From an uncultured Acidimicrobiales bacterium (GTDB lineage: Bacteria > Actinomycetota > Acidimicrobiia > Acidimicrobiales > SZUA-35): a stretch of 64,000 nucleotides of DNA. Shown here in pieces: positions 32,780 to 42,148 of this stretch (position 1 is the first letter of the stretch; each line of letters begins with the position of its first letter). The notes under the pieces are model-generated. The model did not search any database and had not been told where the DNA came from. It saw only the letters and a program-made list of their open reading frames with translations. The position numbers were made by a program, and so were the translations under genes. The stretch is taken from contig CALAJV010000002.1 in NCBI GenBank assembly GCA_937922805.1, positions 1-64,000 on the forward strand, in the 5' to 3' direction.

Positions 32780-35290
32780 ATGGCTACCCACCTCGCTGAT
32801 ACCGGCCTACCAATAGAAGCGGTCATTGATCAGATCCGTGACGCTCTTGATCAGCAGGGGACTGCGGTTCTAACCGCTGAGCCAGGCGCAGGCAAAACAA
32901 CAGTGGTCCCATTACGGCTGCTCGGTGAGCCATGGTTGGGCGATCGGCAGAAGATCGTTGTGCTCGAACCACGACGAGTAGCGGCCCGCGCTGTTGCTCG
33001 TCGAATGGCATCACTGCTCGGTGAGCGAGTTGGTCAGACCGTTGGGTGGCGAACTCGCGATGACCGAAAGGTCAGCCGCGAAACGAGAATAGAAGTCGTG
33101 ACCGAGGGAATTCTCACTCGCCGTCTGCAATCCGACCCGACATTGCCCGGTGTCGGAGTCCTTTTGTTTGATGAGTTTCATGAGCGAAGTGTTCACGCCG
33201 ACCTCGGACTAGCGTTGGCCCTCGAAGCTCGCGAAGCCTTTCGCGAGGACTTAAGAATTCTCGTAATGTCAGCCACAATCGACGCCGAGTCTGTAGCCAA
33301 GCTGATCGGAAGCGGGTCTGACCCGGCACCGGCAATTTCTTGCCCTGGCCGATCCTTTCCAATCGAGATCAAATGGTCGCCCCAAACCAAACGGGATCGG
33401 TTGGAGGATGCGGTGACTGCGGGGGTCGGCAAAGCCTTGGATCAGGCCGGCGACGTATTGGTGTTTTGTCCAGGCATCGGTGAGATCCGCCGCTCGGTCG
33501 AACGAATTAGCGCAACTTGGCCTGACCTCTACGTCGTGCCCCTTTACGGCGGGCTCGACAGCGGCGATCAGGACGCCGCGCTTCGTCAACACCCGGACCG
33601 CCGAAGAGTTGTTGTATCAACCGATCTCGCCGAGACCTCGTTAACCGTTGACGGAATCGGGTCGGTAGTTGATTCTGGACTTGCCCGCCGCCCCCGATAC
33701 GACCCCGCCAGCGGCTTGTCAAAGCTCGTTACCGTGAAAATCCCGAAGGCCTCGGCCGATCAACGAGCTGGACGGGCCGGGCGACTCGGGCCCGGTTTGG
33801 CGATCCGACTTTGGTCTAAGGTCGAACATGCGGCCCGACTTCCTCATGAGCCAGCTGAACTTCTACAGGTTGATCTAGCTTCGTTGATCCTTGAGTCCAA
33901 AGCTTGGGGTGCAGCCAATTTGGCTGATTTAAGGCTGCTTGATCAACCAAGCGAAGCGGCGATAGACGACGGGGTCGAGGTCCTGGCCATGCTTGGAGCG
34001 ATCGACAAGGACGGAGGAATTACCGCCGAGGGGCACACTATGCTCAAGCTTCCATTGCATCCTCGATTGGCGGCGATGGTGGTCTCTGCCGGCGATGGGC
34101 CGTTGGCCTCAACCGCTGCGGTTCTGGCCGGTTTGCTATCGGAGCGCGATGTGCTCGGTGGACGACCAACTGAACGACCCGTTGACTTGTGGACTCGGGT
34201 GCAGCTCATTGTCGATCGCGATTTTCGACGGGCCGACGCTGATGGCCGAGCTATTCAAACAGCTAGAACTCGATCGCGGGAGCTGGCGGAACGAGCAGGG
34301 GTGACGTTCTCGCCTTCTTCTATCCACGCCGACGACCTTGGTAGAACTTTGGCTATGGCTTACCCAGATCGACTAGCCCAAAGACGCGCTGGACAAGGAG
34401 GCCGGTTCCGACTCCGCACTGGGCTCGGCGCCGACATCAACCGCTCAGATCCGATGGCTCATGAAGATGCCCTAGTAGTAGCTGAGGTTTCCGGGTCAAA
34501 ACGAAATGCGCGAATTCTGCGGGCGGCCGCTATTGACCCAATAGACATAGAGCTTGGCTTTGCCTCCGAGATCTCAGAACAGGTCTATTTTGGTTGGGAC
34601 AACGACCGAAACGACCTAGCGAGTCGAGCGGAGCGACGGCTCGGGTCACTTGACCTTGGGACCCATGATCAACAAATTGCGCCTGGTCCCGCAGCGGTCG
34701 AGGCATTGATCGATCAGATCGTCGCTACCAAGTTGGATGTGTTGACGTGGTCGAAGCGTTCGTTAAACCTTCAGGCCCGGGTTGCCTATGCTTTACAAAA
34801 TCAGACCTTGCTTCCTCGTCGACTAGACGGCCACGAACTGCGTTCAATAACAACCGAGGCCATCCTCGACGCGGCACCCGACGTCTTTGGAGGCTGGCTC
34901 GATACAGCCACTAAAAGAGTCGACCTAGAAAACCTGGATATCGAGCTCGTCTTGAGGACCTATCTTGGGTGGGAGTTCTGCCGGGTTCTCGACGAGCAGC
35001 TTCCAACAAGCTACGAGCTACCAAGCGGGCGCTGCGTCGACATAGACTACGTCGCTGATCCGCCTCGGATCTCGACTCGGGCGCAAGATCTCTACGCTTT
35101 AGCAACATCGCCTACGTTGCTCGGCGGAGCGGTCCCTATCGCCTGCGAGTTGTTGTCGCCGGCCAATAGACCGATTCAAATTACTTCTGACCTTGCCGGT
35201 TTCTGGAAGGGGAGTTGGGCTGAAGTTCGCAAGGACATGGCGAGTCGGTACCCGAAACACGATTGGCCGGCTGACCCTCAAGCCCTGTGA
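32780..35290 (+). CDS. hrpB: ATP-dependent RNA helicase HrpB
   Basis: An 836-residue SF2 DExH helicase. Walker A EPGAGKTT lies at 34-41, motif Ia VLEPRRVAARAVARRMA, Walker B DEFHERS at 131-137 (the HrpB form of DEAH), SAT in VMSATIDAE, and motif VI DQRAGRAGRLGPGLAIRLW. The C-terminal HrpB domain follows, with GRFRLRTG and the final TSDLAGFWKGSWAEVRKDM segment typical of the family. Its cellular RNA target is not settled in bacteria. ATG 32780 is close to the family start. It is separated from Tag by 78 bases. Confidence 0.93.
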   Translation: MATHLADTGLPIEAVIDQIRDALDQQGTAVLTAEPGAGKTTVVPLRLLGEPWLGDRQKIVVLEPRRVAARAVARRMASLLGERVGQTVGWRTRDDRKVSRETRIEVVTEGILTRRLQSDPTLPGVGVLLFDEFHERSVHADLGLALALEAREAFREDLRILVMSATIDAESVAKLIGSGSDPAPAISCPGRSFPIEIKWSPQTKRDRLEDAVTAGVGKALDQAGDVLVFCPGIGEIRRSVERISATWPDLYVVPLYGGLDSGDQDAALRQHPDRRRVVVSTDLAETSLTVDGIGSVVDSGLARRPRYDPASGLSKLVTVKIPKASADQRAGRAGRLGPGLAIRLWSKVEHAARLPHEPAELLQVDLASLILESKAWGAANLADLRLLDQPSEAAIDDGVEVLAMLGAIDKDGGITAEGHTMLKLPLHPRLAAMVVSAGDGPLASTAAVLAGLLSERDVLGGRPTERPVDLWTRVQLIVDRDFRRADADGRAIQTARTRSRELAERAGVTFSPSSIHADDLGRTLAMAYPDRLAQRRAGQGGRFRLRTGLGADINRSDPMAHEDALVVAEVSGSKRNARILRAAAIDPIDIELGFASEISEQVYFGWDNDRNDLASRAERRLGSLDLGTHDQQIAPGPAAVEALIDQIVATKLDVLTWSKRSLNLQARVAYALQNQTLLPRRLDGHELRSITTEAILDAAPDVFGGWLDTATKRVDLENLDIELVLRTYLGWEFCRVLDEQLPTSYELPSGRCVDIDYVADPPRISTRAQDLYALATSPTLLGGAVPIACELLSPANRPIQITSDLAGFWKGSWAEVRKDMASRYPKHDWPADPQAL

Positions 35291-35368
35291 CACGCCAGCA
35301 GGTTCCGAACCTGGATCCCTCGAGGCCTGTCGACCCGAAAGCGTATCGACGAGATGTAAGCTCGAACG

Positions 35369-35974
35369 ATGACGCATCGATGTGGATGGGCTGGAAGCAC
35401 GGAAGTCTACGTTGACTACCACGACAACGAATGGGGTATGCCGACCACAGATCCTCATCGCCTGTTCGAGAAAATTTGCCTTGAGGGATTTCAGTCTGGA
35501 CTTTCATGGCTGACGATTTTGAACAAGCGTCCCCGATTCCGTGAAGTGTTCTCTGAGTTCGATTTCGAGATCGTTGCCGGTTACCAGGAGCGTGATGTCG
35601 AACGATTGCTCGATGATGCTGGAATTGTTCGCCATCGGGGAAAGATCGAGGCCACCATCAACAACGCCAGGCGGGCCTGCGAAATGGTCGAGCAAGAAGG
35701 ATCTTTGGTGGAATGGGTCTGGCAGTGGGCATTGCCTGAGCCATTGAAGCCGCAGTCTGAGGTGCCAGCCAAAACTGACCGTTCGGCAGCGCTTGCGAAA
35801 GAACTCAAACGAAGAGGATGGAAGTTCTTTGGCCCAACGACTGCCTACGCCTTTATGCAGTCAGAGGGATTGGTCAACGACCATGACCACAATTGCTTAG
35901 CCTTCGCCCCGAGCGAGAATGCTCGCCAAAAAATGCTGAAGGGCCGACAGCTACGGCCCGATGAGGCACAGTAA
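35369..35974 (+). CDS. tag: DNA-3-methyladenine glycosylase I
   Basis: A 201-residue base-excision repair enzyme that removes 3-methyladenine from alkylated DNA. RCGWA at the N-terminus and YHDNEWG hold the first zinc ligands (C5, H18); NDHDHNC near 173-179 holds the second pair. LFEKICLEGFQSGLSWLTIL is the base-pocket segment. All of this is standard for Tag. ATG 35369 is the only reasonable start. It is convergent with the esterase at 36022. Confidence 0.95.
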   Translation: MTHRCGWAGSTEVYVDYHDNEWGMPTTDPHRLFEKICLEGFQSGLSWLTILNKRPRFREVFSEFDFEIVAGYQERDVERLLDDAGIVRHRGKIEATINNARRACEMVEQEGSLVEWVWQWALPEPLKPQSEVPAKTDRSAALAKELKRRGWKFFGPTTAYAFMQSEGLVNDHDHNCLAFAPSENARQKMLKGRQLRPDEAQ

Positions 35975-35984
35975 CTGTCGGCCC
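35941..35984. terminator. Hairpin spanning the tag stop codon
   Basis: GGGCCGACAG (35941-35950) pairs perfectly with CTGTCGGCCC (35975-35984) across a 24-base loop that contains the tag stop. A competing shorter stem GGGCCG with CGGCCC (35953-35958) also exists. No T run follows. A terminator for the convergent pair is possible. Confidence 0.4.
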
Positions 35985-36021
35985 GACAAGAGCTCGAAAT
36001 CTACTATCTGAGCGGCTGGTG

Positions 36022-37002
36022 TTAGGTCACAGAAACGGCGAAACCGTGAATATCTCGAATTGTTGCCGCCGCCACCTCGGGCATAGCGGCCTCGAAAAGA
36101 GCATCGCCAGCGTGGCACGTTCCGTTGACCGTTCGACTTACCGTAGCGACCCCCGCATCCACAAGTTTTTGGGCGAACGCCAGTCCTTCGTCACGGAGTG
36201 GGTCAAGTTGGTTTACCGAAATAACGTGTGGCGGGAGGCCTTGGAGCTCGCTTGTCTTGGCATGGTACGGCCAGCACAAGGCATTTTCGGCATTGGCGCC
36301 GTCGGGGTCGTAGGCCTTAGCGAGCGCTCCCATGTTGGCAACGTTTAGGAAGTAATCATCGTTTTCAAATAACGAGGCCAGGTGTGGGTCTTTCGACGCG
36401 TATGCATTCGAAATGTACGGGCACATCGCGTACACACCGGCTATCTGTTCCAGCCAGCCTTCCTTTGATGCTTTCAGCGTAGTTGCAATCGACAAATTGC
36501 CGCCACCAGACTCTCCGGACATGATGACCGTTGAGACGCCCAACGACTCTCTGTTCTCCGTAACCCAGCGCACGCTGCTGGCACAATCGTTGAGTCCGGC
36601 CGGGAACGGGTGGGGTCCAAGCTCCCCGGCACCATTTCGAAACTCCACACCGACAACAACCATCCCGGTCGCAGCAAGCAAGTCGCGCCAGCGTTGGTAG
36701 CCAGCTCCAGAGGCTTTGAGGATTACCATGCCGCCGCCATGGGTATGAACGACACACGGCAGTGGGCCAGCTACACCGGTCGGTTTGTGGATATAGAGGG
36801 TAATGTCGTTGTCGTCTTCGCCCTTAATCACTTCGGTATATGACTCGACTCCTGAAACTGGTTCTAGTTGACCGAACAAGGCGTCGAACAACATCTCGTA
36901 ACCTGGTTCGGCCGCCTCGCAGTATTCGAGGATGGAATCAAGAGGCGAATCCGCTGAACATTTACAGTCCAGCGGCTCTACAGAAATGACCGCAGAAGAC
37001 AC
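36022..37002 (-). CDS. HSL-type alpha/beta hydrolase (esterase)
   Basis: 326 residues with the hormone-sensitive lipase family marks: oxyanion HTHGGG at 86-91, nucleophile S165 in GESGGG, the acid D267 in [10 protein letters not shown], and H297 in CHAGD. It hydrolyses carboxylic esters. A 40-residue N-terminal cap is present. No signal peptide is visible, so it is likely cytosolic. It stands alone on the minus strand between the convergent tag gene and the divergent Rpf-like gene. The substrate is unknown. Confidence 0.88.
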   Translation of the reverse strand: MSSAVISVEPLDCKCSADSPLDSILEYCEAAEPGYEMLFDALFGQLEPVSGVESYTEVIKGEDDNDITLYIHKPTGVAGPLPCVVHTHGGGMVILKASGAGYQRWRDLLAATGMVVVGVEFRNGAGELGPHPFPAGLNDCASSVRWVTENRESLGVSTVIMSGESGGGNLSIATTLKASKEGWLEQIAGVYAMCPYISNAYASKDPHLASLFENDDYFLNVANMGALAKAYDPDGANAENALCWPYHAKTSELQGLPPHVISVNQLDPLRDEGLAFAQKLVDAGVATVSRTVNGTCHAGDALFEAAMPEVAAATIRDIHGFAVSVT

Positions 37003-37232
37003 CTAGCGTAGTCAACCAACCACGAAGTGAGGGATGCGGCGTACGTTGACCTACTGTGCGAGGCATTGTCGTGTTTATCGCTAGGTAAATCTACCGTATG
37101 CCCGCCCGCTGGCGTTTGGGCCCCCTTGGCAGTATTCGTTTAACCGACTACTGTCATAGGCGGAGTCCGCTGGGTTATCGATGTTCGTGACCCTTCGCGT
37201 CGATTGGGCACTTTGGTCGAGAGCAGCTGCAA

Positions 37233-38813
37233 ATGACACCACAGAGCGGAGTGACTGAAAAGCCGCGCTCTTCGGAGCCATCAGCGACAGCTGGCAATTC
37301 GCCTACAACTGTCGTGGCCGACGCTGATGGTGTTCCTCGACCATTAACTCGCAACGAACGAACTCGGTTGACAACTCCTGTTCCGAAGCCTTCGGCTCCT
37401 GTGCTTAAGTCTCCGGCGTTGCGGTCGCCAACAATGCGATCGAGAGCGCCTCGCTCCGCAACACCCCCATCGACTCAGTTGCGAACAGGATCCCAACGAT
37501 CGGACGAGCTTTCCGAGGTCGAGGACACAACGTCGGGCAAGACGCCATCTGGTCCGGTTTCAATGGCCGAAACAACGTCGATTCCGCAATCGTTGGCTGC
37601 GTCGTTGCCGTCGGCGACCACCCTGGCTGCGACTCGACCAAGTCCGGTAAACCCAATTGCTCGACAGGTCCCTGCTCCGACCGCCGAAAAGCCAGTCGTC
37701 GATGCGACACCACCGACGGTCACCGACAGCCCGATCATTGACCGTACGACTTCCACTGTGCTGGGACCACCGAGCCAATCACCGCCCGAAGTTGAAAACA
37801 CCGTATTGTTCGGACCCGACACCCCTCAACACGATCTTGCGTCGGTGCCGCCAACTTGGGGTGAGTTCAACGAACCAGACTTTGTTCAGCCCCATCGAGG
37901 ACGAAGCATCGCCATTTCGTTGTTCGCTGTTGCCGTCGTGCTAATTGTACTCGGAGTACTATTTCTACCTTCTCCACTCCAAGGCCGGTTTCGACAAAAT
38001 GACGACCGGGTGGAGTCGACGGGCGACACCGAACCTGCGCCACTGATCACCCGGCCAGCTGGTGACCTGAGTGCCATACCGATCGACCAAGATGGCGAGA
38101 CGCTCGAGCCCCTCGCCGGGATTGGCGACAGAGGCGGTATTGCTGACGGGGAATCGACTGACTTGTCCGAAATCGGATCTACCGGAACTCCTGAAATTGT
38201 TGGTCCCGGCACCGAAGCAGGGCCCTCGACCACAGTAGAAGAAACAACGTCCACTTCGGTCTGGATTGAGCCAACGGTCGAACCCAAAGAGCAATGGATC
38301 GCTACAGATGCTGGCGTCGCATTGCCAGATGTCCTCTTCAAGATCCGATTCTGTGAATCGACCAATAACTACCAGTCTGCGAACGGAACGTCATCGGCCA
38401 GGGGTGCGTATCAATTCTTAACCAAGAGTTGGAATTGGTATGGTCACGCTGCTGAATATGGGGTTGCCTCGGCCAATCTTGCGACACCGGCCCAGCAAGA
38501 TCAAGCTGCGCTCAAGACCTTCGAGCAAGACGGCGCTCGGCCGTGGGCTGAGAGTCGGGCTTGCTGGGACAGCGCCGACATCGACCCTCGGTATCGCACT
38601 GCCAGACCTAAAACTACTCCGACAACCTCAGCTCCGCCTGCATCATCAACCTCGGTAGCGGAAACCACAACCACCGTGGCGTCAAGCACTTCAGAAGCTC
38701 CGACCACGACAACTTCAACTTCGGCAAGTACAACTTCTGCAAGCACGACAACCGCCTCCAACGGCTCATCATCAACTCAACAGCAATCCTCCTCATCGAC
38801 AACCGGCGGCTAG
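37233..38813 (+). CDS. Membrane-anchored Rpf-like transglycosylase domain protein
   Basis: 526 residues. The long N-terminal part (1-220) is Pro/Ser/Thr-rich and without fold signs. One membrane segment is at about 225-247 (ISLFAVAVVLIVLGVLF). A linker leads to an Rpf-like lysozyme fold at about 355-445: DVLFKIRFCESTNNYQSANG with the catalytic E375, RGAYQFLTKSWNWYG, and TPAQQDQAALKTFEQDGARP. The C-terminal 80 residues are Ser/Thr-rich. Rpf proteins cleave peptidoglycan to aid growth resumption. A type II anchor with a 220-residue cytosolic part is unusual for Rpf. The 230-base leader has no c-di-AMP riboswitch that I could recognise. Confidence 0.85.
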   Translation: MTPQSGVTEKPRSSEPSATAGNSPTTVVADADGVPRPLTRNERTRLTTPVPKPSAPVLKSPALRSPTMRSRAPRSATPPSTQLRTGSQRSDELSEVEDTTSGKTPSGPVSMAETTSIPQSLAASLPSATTLAATRPSPVNPIARQVPAPTAEKPVVDATPPTVTDSPIIDRTTSTVLGPPSQSPPEVENTVLFGPDTPQHDLASVPPTWGEFNEPDFVQPHRGRSIAISLFAVAVVLIVLGVLFLPSPLQGRFRQNDDRVESTGDTEPAPLITRPAGDLSAIPIDQDGETLEPLAGIGDRGGIADGESTDLSEIGSTGTPEIVGPGTEAGPSTTVEETTSTSVWIEPTVEPKEQWIATDAGVALPDVLFKIRFCESTNNYQSANGTSSARGAYQFLTKSWNWYGHAAEYGVASANLATPAQQDQAALKTFEQDGARPWAESRACWDSADIDPRYRTARPKTTPTTSAPPASSTSVAETTTTVASSTSEAPTTTTSTSASTTSASTTTASNGSSSTQQQSSSSTTGG

Positions 38814-38897
38814 ACCGGGGCCCAAAGTCGCCCAGTTGCTGGGGTGACTGAACCTATCGACTTTCTTTGTACAATGGTGCAGAGTCATTTTATGTTT

Positions 38898-38925
38898 GAG
38901 CCCTACAGGTTTTCACCGGTGGCTC
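38898..38925 (+). promoter_or_regulatory. Leader hairpin before the acetylesterase gene
   Basis: GAGCC at 38898-38902 pairs with GGCTC at 38921-38925, and ACAGGT with ACCGGT inside (one mismatch) around a TTTC loop. ATTTCGTTTC follows, so it may act as an attenuator or weak terminator 28 bases before the GTG start. A second hairpin at 38826-38849 closes the preceding Rpf-like gene. Confidence 0.35.
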
Positions 38926-38952
38926 ATTTCGTTTCAGATTGGAGTGGGAATT

Positions 38953-40047
38953 GTGAAACAAACATCTCTGCTACGCGGGCTGTTGGCCCGTAGACCGTTG
39001 CAGGCTCTGCTGGTTTTGTCGGTTGCATTTCTCGCAATCGGTGGCATTCAAGCCGAAGCGCAAAGCCATCCGGTGTGCTCTTCGTCGATCATCGACTGGG
39101 ACGGCGACGGATGGGGCTGGGAAAACAACAAATCCTGCACCATGCCCACCGACAACAACGACAACACCGACAACGTCACGGTCCTGCTAATGATGGGCCA
39201 ATCAAATTCGCTTGCATTGAACACCAGCGTAAGCCTCAACGGCAATGGCGTTCCGAACGGTCAAGACAGCTCGAATTCAAATGTGATTGTTTGGACCGAT
39301 AGCGGTTCGTGGGAGACTGCAAGCCTTTGCAACCAAGTCTGGCATCGACACACATCTAATTGGCGTGACGGCTATCAGTACAGTACTCACCCGGCGACAC
39401 CGGACGGTGGCTGCCAAAACAGTCCAGCATTTCATTTCGCCAAGGGAATTCAAGCGTCACAAGGTGGCACGGTTGCCATAATCCCATCGGCTAACAACGG
39501 CCAAGAGATCCAAGACTGGTACGTCGATGACTCTTCGTGTCAGCTGGGGCCAAAGCCAACCCGAATTCCATCTCGGCAAGGCGACGGGCTCGGTGGAGGA
39601 CACGGCAGTTACGTTCGAGGCAAAGTAGAGGCTGCGCTTCCGAAACTCCAGCAGGCGTATCCGAATGCCAACTATCAGGTCGACGTAATCGGCTGGCTCC
39701 AAGGCGAAGCTAACAATGGTCAACCTGACTATGACGAAAAGCTTGAATACCTCGTCGACGGCTTCCGTTGCGAGAATTGGTACAACGTAAATGAGAATAG
39801 CTCGAATGTTCGATTCGTAGCGGCCCTTATCGCTGAGAGTAACAACGATCCGGCCAAGACCGGAGCCGTGCTGCTAAACAATCGGATTCGGTCGTTTGCA
39901 AACAGCAGATCCTACGTCCGATACTACGATTCCAGCGGTCTGGCACTTCTTCCATCAGGCCAGTACTACAACCCTCATTTCACTGGAAGCTCGGTCCGCA
40001 CCATCGGCTCTGGACTAGCGGGTCAGTACAACAGCTCTCCGAACTGA
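38953..40047 (+). CDS. Secreted SGNH-type acetylesterase (SASA/DUF303-like) with a DGDGWGWEN module
   Basis: 364 residues from GTG 38953, set by GGAGTGGGA upstream; the frame is open to TTG 38896. A signal peptide ends near AEAQS (about residue 38). A module with C42 and C62 exactly 19 residues apart holds DWDGDGWGWENN, as in the protein at 1-426. The catalytic domain has MMGQSNS with S84 as nucleophile, GWLQGEANN as the Gly/Glu block, and a C-terminal NPHFTGSSVRTIGSGLA with the likely catalytic His. The family removes acetyl groups from sialic acid or plant and algal polysaccharides. The module may help it bind substrate; this is inference. Confidence 0.82.
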   Translation: MKQTSLLRGLLARRPLQALLVLSVAFLAIGGIQAEAQSHPVCSSSIIDWDGDGWGWENNKSCTMPTDNNDNTDNVTVLLMMGQSNSLALNTSVSLNGNGVPNGQDSSNSNVIVWTDSGSWETASLCNQVWHRHTSNWRDGYQYSTHPATPDGGCQNSPAFHFAKGIQASQGGTVAIIPSANNGQEIQDWYVDDSSCQLGPKPTRIPSRQGDGLGGGHGSYVRGKVEAALPKLQQAYPNANYQVDVIGWLQGEANNGQPDYDEKLEYLVDGFRCENWYNVNENSSNVRFVAALIAESNNDPAKTGAVLLNNRIRSFANSRSYVRYYDSSGLALLPSGQYYNPHFTGSSVRTIGSGLAGQYNSSPN

Positions 40048-40173
40048 TACTCCTGCACAACAGCTAGCGCAGCCCTGCCGCTAAGATAAGGCGGTGGGGC
40101 TGACGCTCGAAGCCAGAGAGATGCTGGCGGTAGGAACTGCGATACCCGTGGAGACATATCTTTTCGTAGGTCA

Positions 40174-41223
40174 ATGGCCATGACGAGCCAACAGCTGTTG
40201 CCTTCCGATTCTGGTGCTCCATTGCGAGAAATTTCGCTGCGGACGCTGCTGTGGATCTACCTTGCTATCCCGTTGATCGCGGTCTTGATCCTGGCCGATG
40301 GTGCGTTTGCCGACCAATGGCTGCGCCGCAACCTAACCACAGTTCCAGCCAATTACGTTGTCTTGGCGCTGATCTTCGGAACGCCCCATATCGTTGCCAG
40401 CAACCTAGTCCTAATCACGAACCGCGACTATCGGAAGCACTACCGCCGAGAGATCATGAGTATTTCGGCTGCGCTGTTGGTGGTATCGGTCGTGCTCGGC
40501 CTTACTTTGCCCCGAGAAGCTCTAATTGCGATCATCTCGGCCTGGACCGTCACCCACGTTGTCAAACAACAGATTGGAATAGGCAACTCGGCGTCACGAC
40601 TGTCGGGGCCACTATTCAAGATCTGGACGTGGTCAGGGATTGCGGTCGGTACGTTATTCTACAACGCAATTTTCCAACGACGATTTTTGGCCGACTGGCT
40701 GACTGAATTTCGATGGGCAATTGGCACCTTGTCAGTTTTCGTCGTACTTTTAGGCGTCGGACTCTACCACCAGTCCCCAAACCAGCTCGGTCGACTCTGG
40801 TTGTCCGTCAATACTGCCACCATGTCACTGGCAGGGATTTTCTACTTACTGGACTATCCATTCTTCGCCATCTTGCTACCGCGACTCGTTCACGATGCCA
40901 CCGCATTCGCAATCTACATTAACCACGACAGCAACCGAATCGGATCGGGGAGCGGGTCGTGGATCTATAAGCCTTTCGGGCCGTCACCACGACTGGCTGT
41001 TATTGCCCTGCCCGTTGCCGCCATCGTGCTGACTGCGATCATGCAGCACGGTGCTGATGATGCGGTGAATCGTGCCCTTCAAACAGTGGCTAGTTTCCAG
41101 ATAGCCGAGCCAATCTCACTCGGTTTCGTCGGCTACCTCTCGTTCATGCACTACGCGTTTGAGTCGTTTACTTGGAAGGGCGACTCTCCCTACCGTCGAT
41201 ATCTAAAGCTGGTGGCCACGTAG
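40174..41223 (+). CDS. Multi-spanning membrane protein of unknown function with conserved histidines
   Basis: 349 residues with about eight or nine hydrophobic segments. Histidines sit at or near membrane ends: FGTPHIVAS, WTVTHVVKQQ, PRLVHDATAF, YINHDSNR and SFMHYAFESFTWK. This loosely recalls the GLPH and HFG patterns of Brp/Blh carotenoid cleavage proteins, but the similarity is weak. No rhodopsin or carotenoid gene is in the window. ATG 40174 is taken as start; ATG 40180 is possible. No ribosome site is clear. It is convergent with the nitroreductase. Confidence 0.7.
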   Translation: MAMTSQQLLPSDSGAPLREISLRTLLWIYLAIPLIAVLILADGAFADQWLRRNLTTVPANYVVLALIFGTPHIVASNLVLITNRDYRKHYRREIMSISAALLVVSVVLGLTLPREALIAIISAWTVTHVVKQQIGIGNSASRLSGPLFKIWTWSGIAVGTLFYNAIFQRRFLADWLTEFRWAIGTLSVFVVLLGVGLYHQSPNQLGRLWLSVNTATMSLAGIFYLLDYPFFAILLPRLVHDATAFAIYINHDSNRIGSGSGSWIYKPFGPSPRLAVIALPVAAIVLTAIMQHGADDAVNRALQTVASFQIAEPISLGFVGYLSFMHYAFESFTWKGDSPYRRYLKLVAT

Positions 41224-41247
41224 AAGTTCGGTGGCCAGCAGGCTCGA

Positions 41248-41892
41248 TCACCGAATGGGATTCTTGTAGGTGTCCAGATAGGTGATCTCTTCGACTGGGT
41301 CACGTTTTGCTCCTTTGAAATCAGTTCCCTTGGTATACGCCACTGGAAGCAGGCCAGCTTGACTCATATGCTCGGGAATGCCCAAAAGTTCGGCCGCTTC
41401 CTGCTCATGACCAAGGTGAAGAGTTGTATAGCAGCTGCCCAGCCCCCGGCTCCGGAGCGCCAACTGAAAACTCCACATTGCTGGGATTATCGACCCGAAC
41501 AGTCCGGCAGCCGCGTTCGTGTCAGCTGTTTCAAGCCTCCCAATGATTAGTGGAATCACCATTACTGGAACTCGCTCCAGATTTTGGGCCAAATAATTGG
41601 CTGAGTCCATAACCCGACCAGTCTGCGATTCGGCGTCGACCGTCTTAGCTGCCTCAGCCAAATAGGCACCGCCGGCTCGGCGGTAGATGTCTGCTAGTTG
41701 CTTTTTCTTTGCCGTATCTCGCACGACCATCCATCGCCATCCCTGTCGATTTGACCCTGTTGGGGCCTGGACGGCCAACTGAAGGCATTCGAGTAGAACA
41801 TCGTCAGGAACTTCCCGATCGAGATCTAGGCGCTTACGGACTGCCCTGGTCGTGGATAGGAGAGCGTCAGTCTGTGTGAGGTCAAATTCCAT
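41248..41892 (-). CDS. Nitroreductase family FMN oxidoreductase
   Basis: 214 residues from the ATG at 41892, chosen for GGGAAG nine bases upstream; the frame stays open to 41952, adding a Cys-rich tail that is unlike the family. TTRAVRKRLD holds FMN phosphate-binding arginines, QAPTGSNRQGWRWMVV the flavin loop, and LRSRGLGSCYTTLHL the glycine-rich end. Members reduce nitro groups, quinones or enones with NAD(P)H. The substrate is unknown. A second nitroreductase lies at 59489. Confidence 0.88.
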   Translation of the reverse strand: MEFDLTQTDALLSTTRAVRKRLDLDREVPDDVLLECLQLAVQAPTGSNRQGWRWMVVRDTAKKKQLADIYRRAGGAYLAEAAKTVDAESQTGRVMDSANYLAQNLERVPVMVIPLIIGRLETADTNAAAGLFGSIIPAMWSFQLALRSRGLGSCYTTLHLGHEQEAAELLGIPEHMSQAGLLPVAYTKGTDFKGAKRDPVEEITYLDTYKNPIR

Positions 41893-42148
41893 TCGCTCAG
41901 CTTCCCACAAATCCATACCGAAACCACATTTCTTGCAGCAAACCATGAGCATCCTGACCCAAAACTAGATTTTCGTGAAAATACATGACTCGATTCGACC
42001 AAAACATCCAAAAGAAATGCGTTTCTTTCGGTTCTCGCTCATTTTGCAAAAACTATGAAGTTTGAACACTGGTCGATCCGACGATTGTCCCTCAGCATTG
42101 TCTGTAGAGAGTCTGTAGAGAACAACAGGAATTAGAACAGGAACACCG

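Noticed and set aside
37003..37232. c-di-AMP riboswitch before the Rpf-like gene
   Set aside because: Such riboswitches often precede rpf genes, but I could not find the conserved sequence blocks here.
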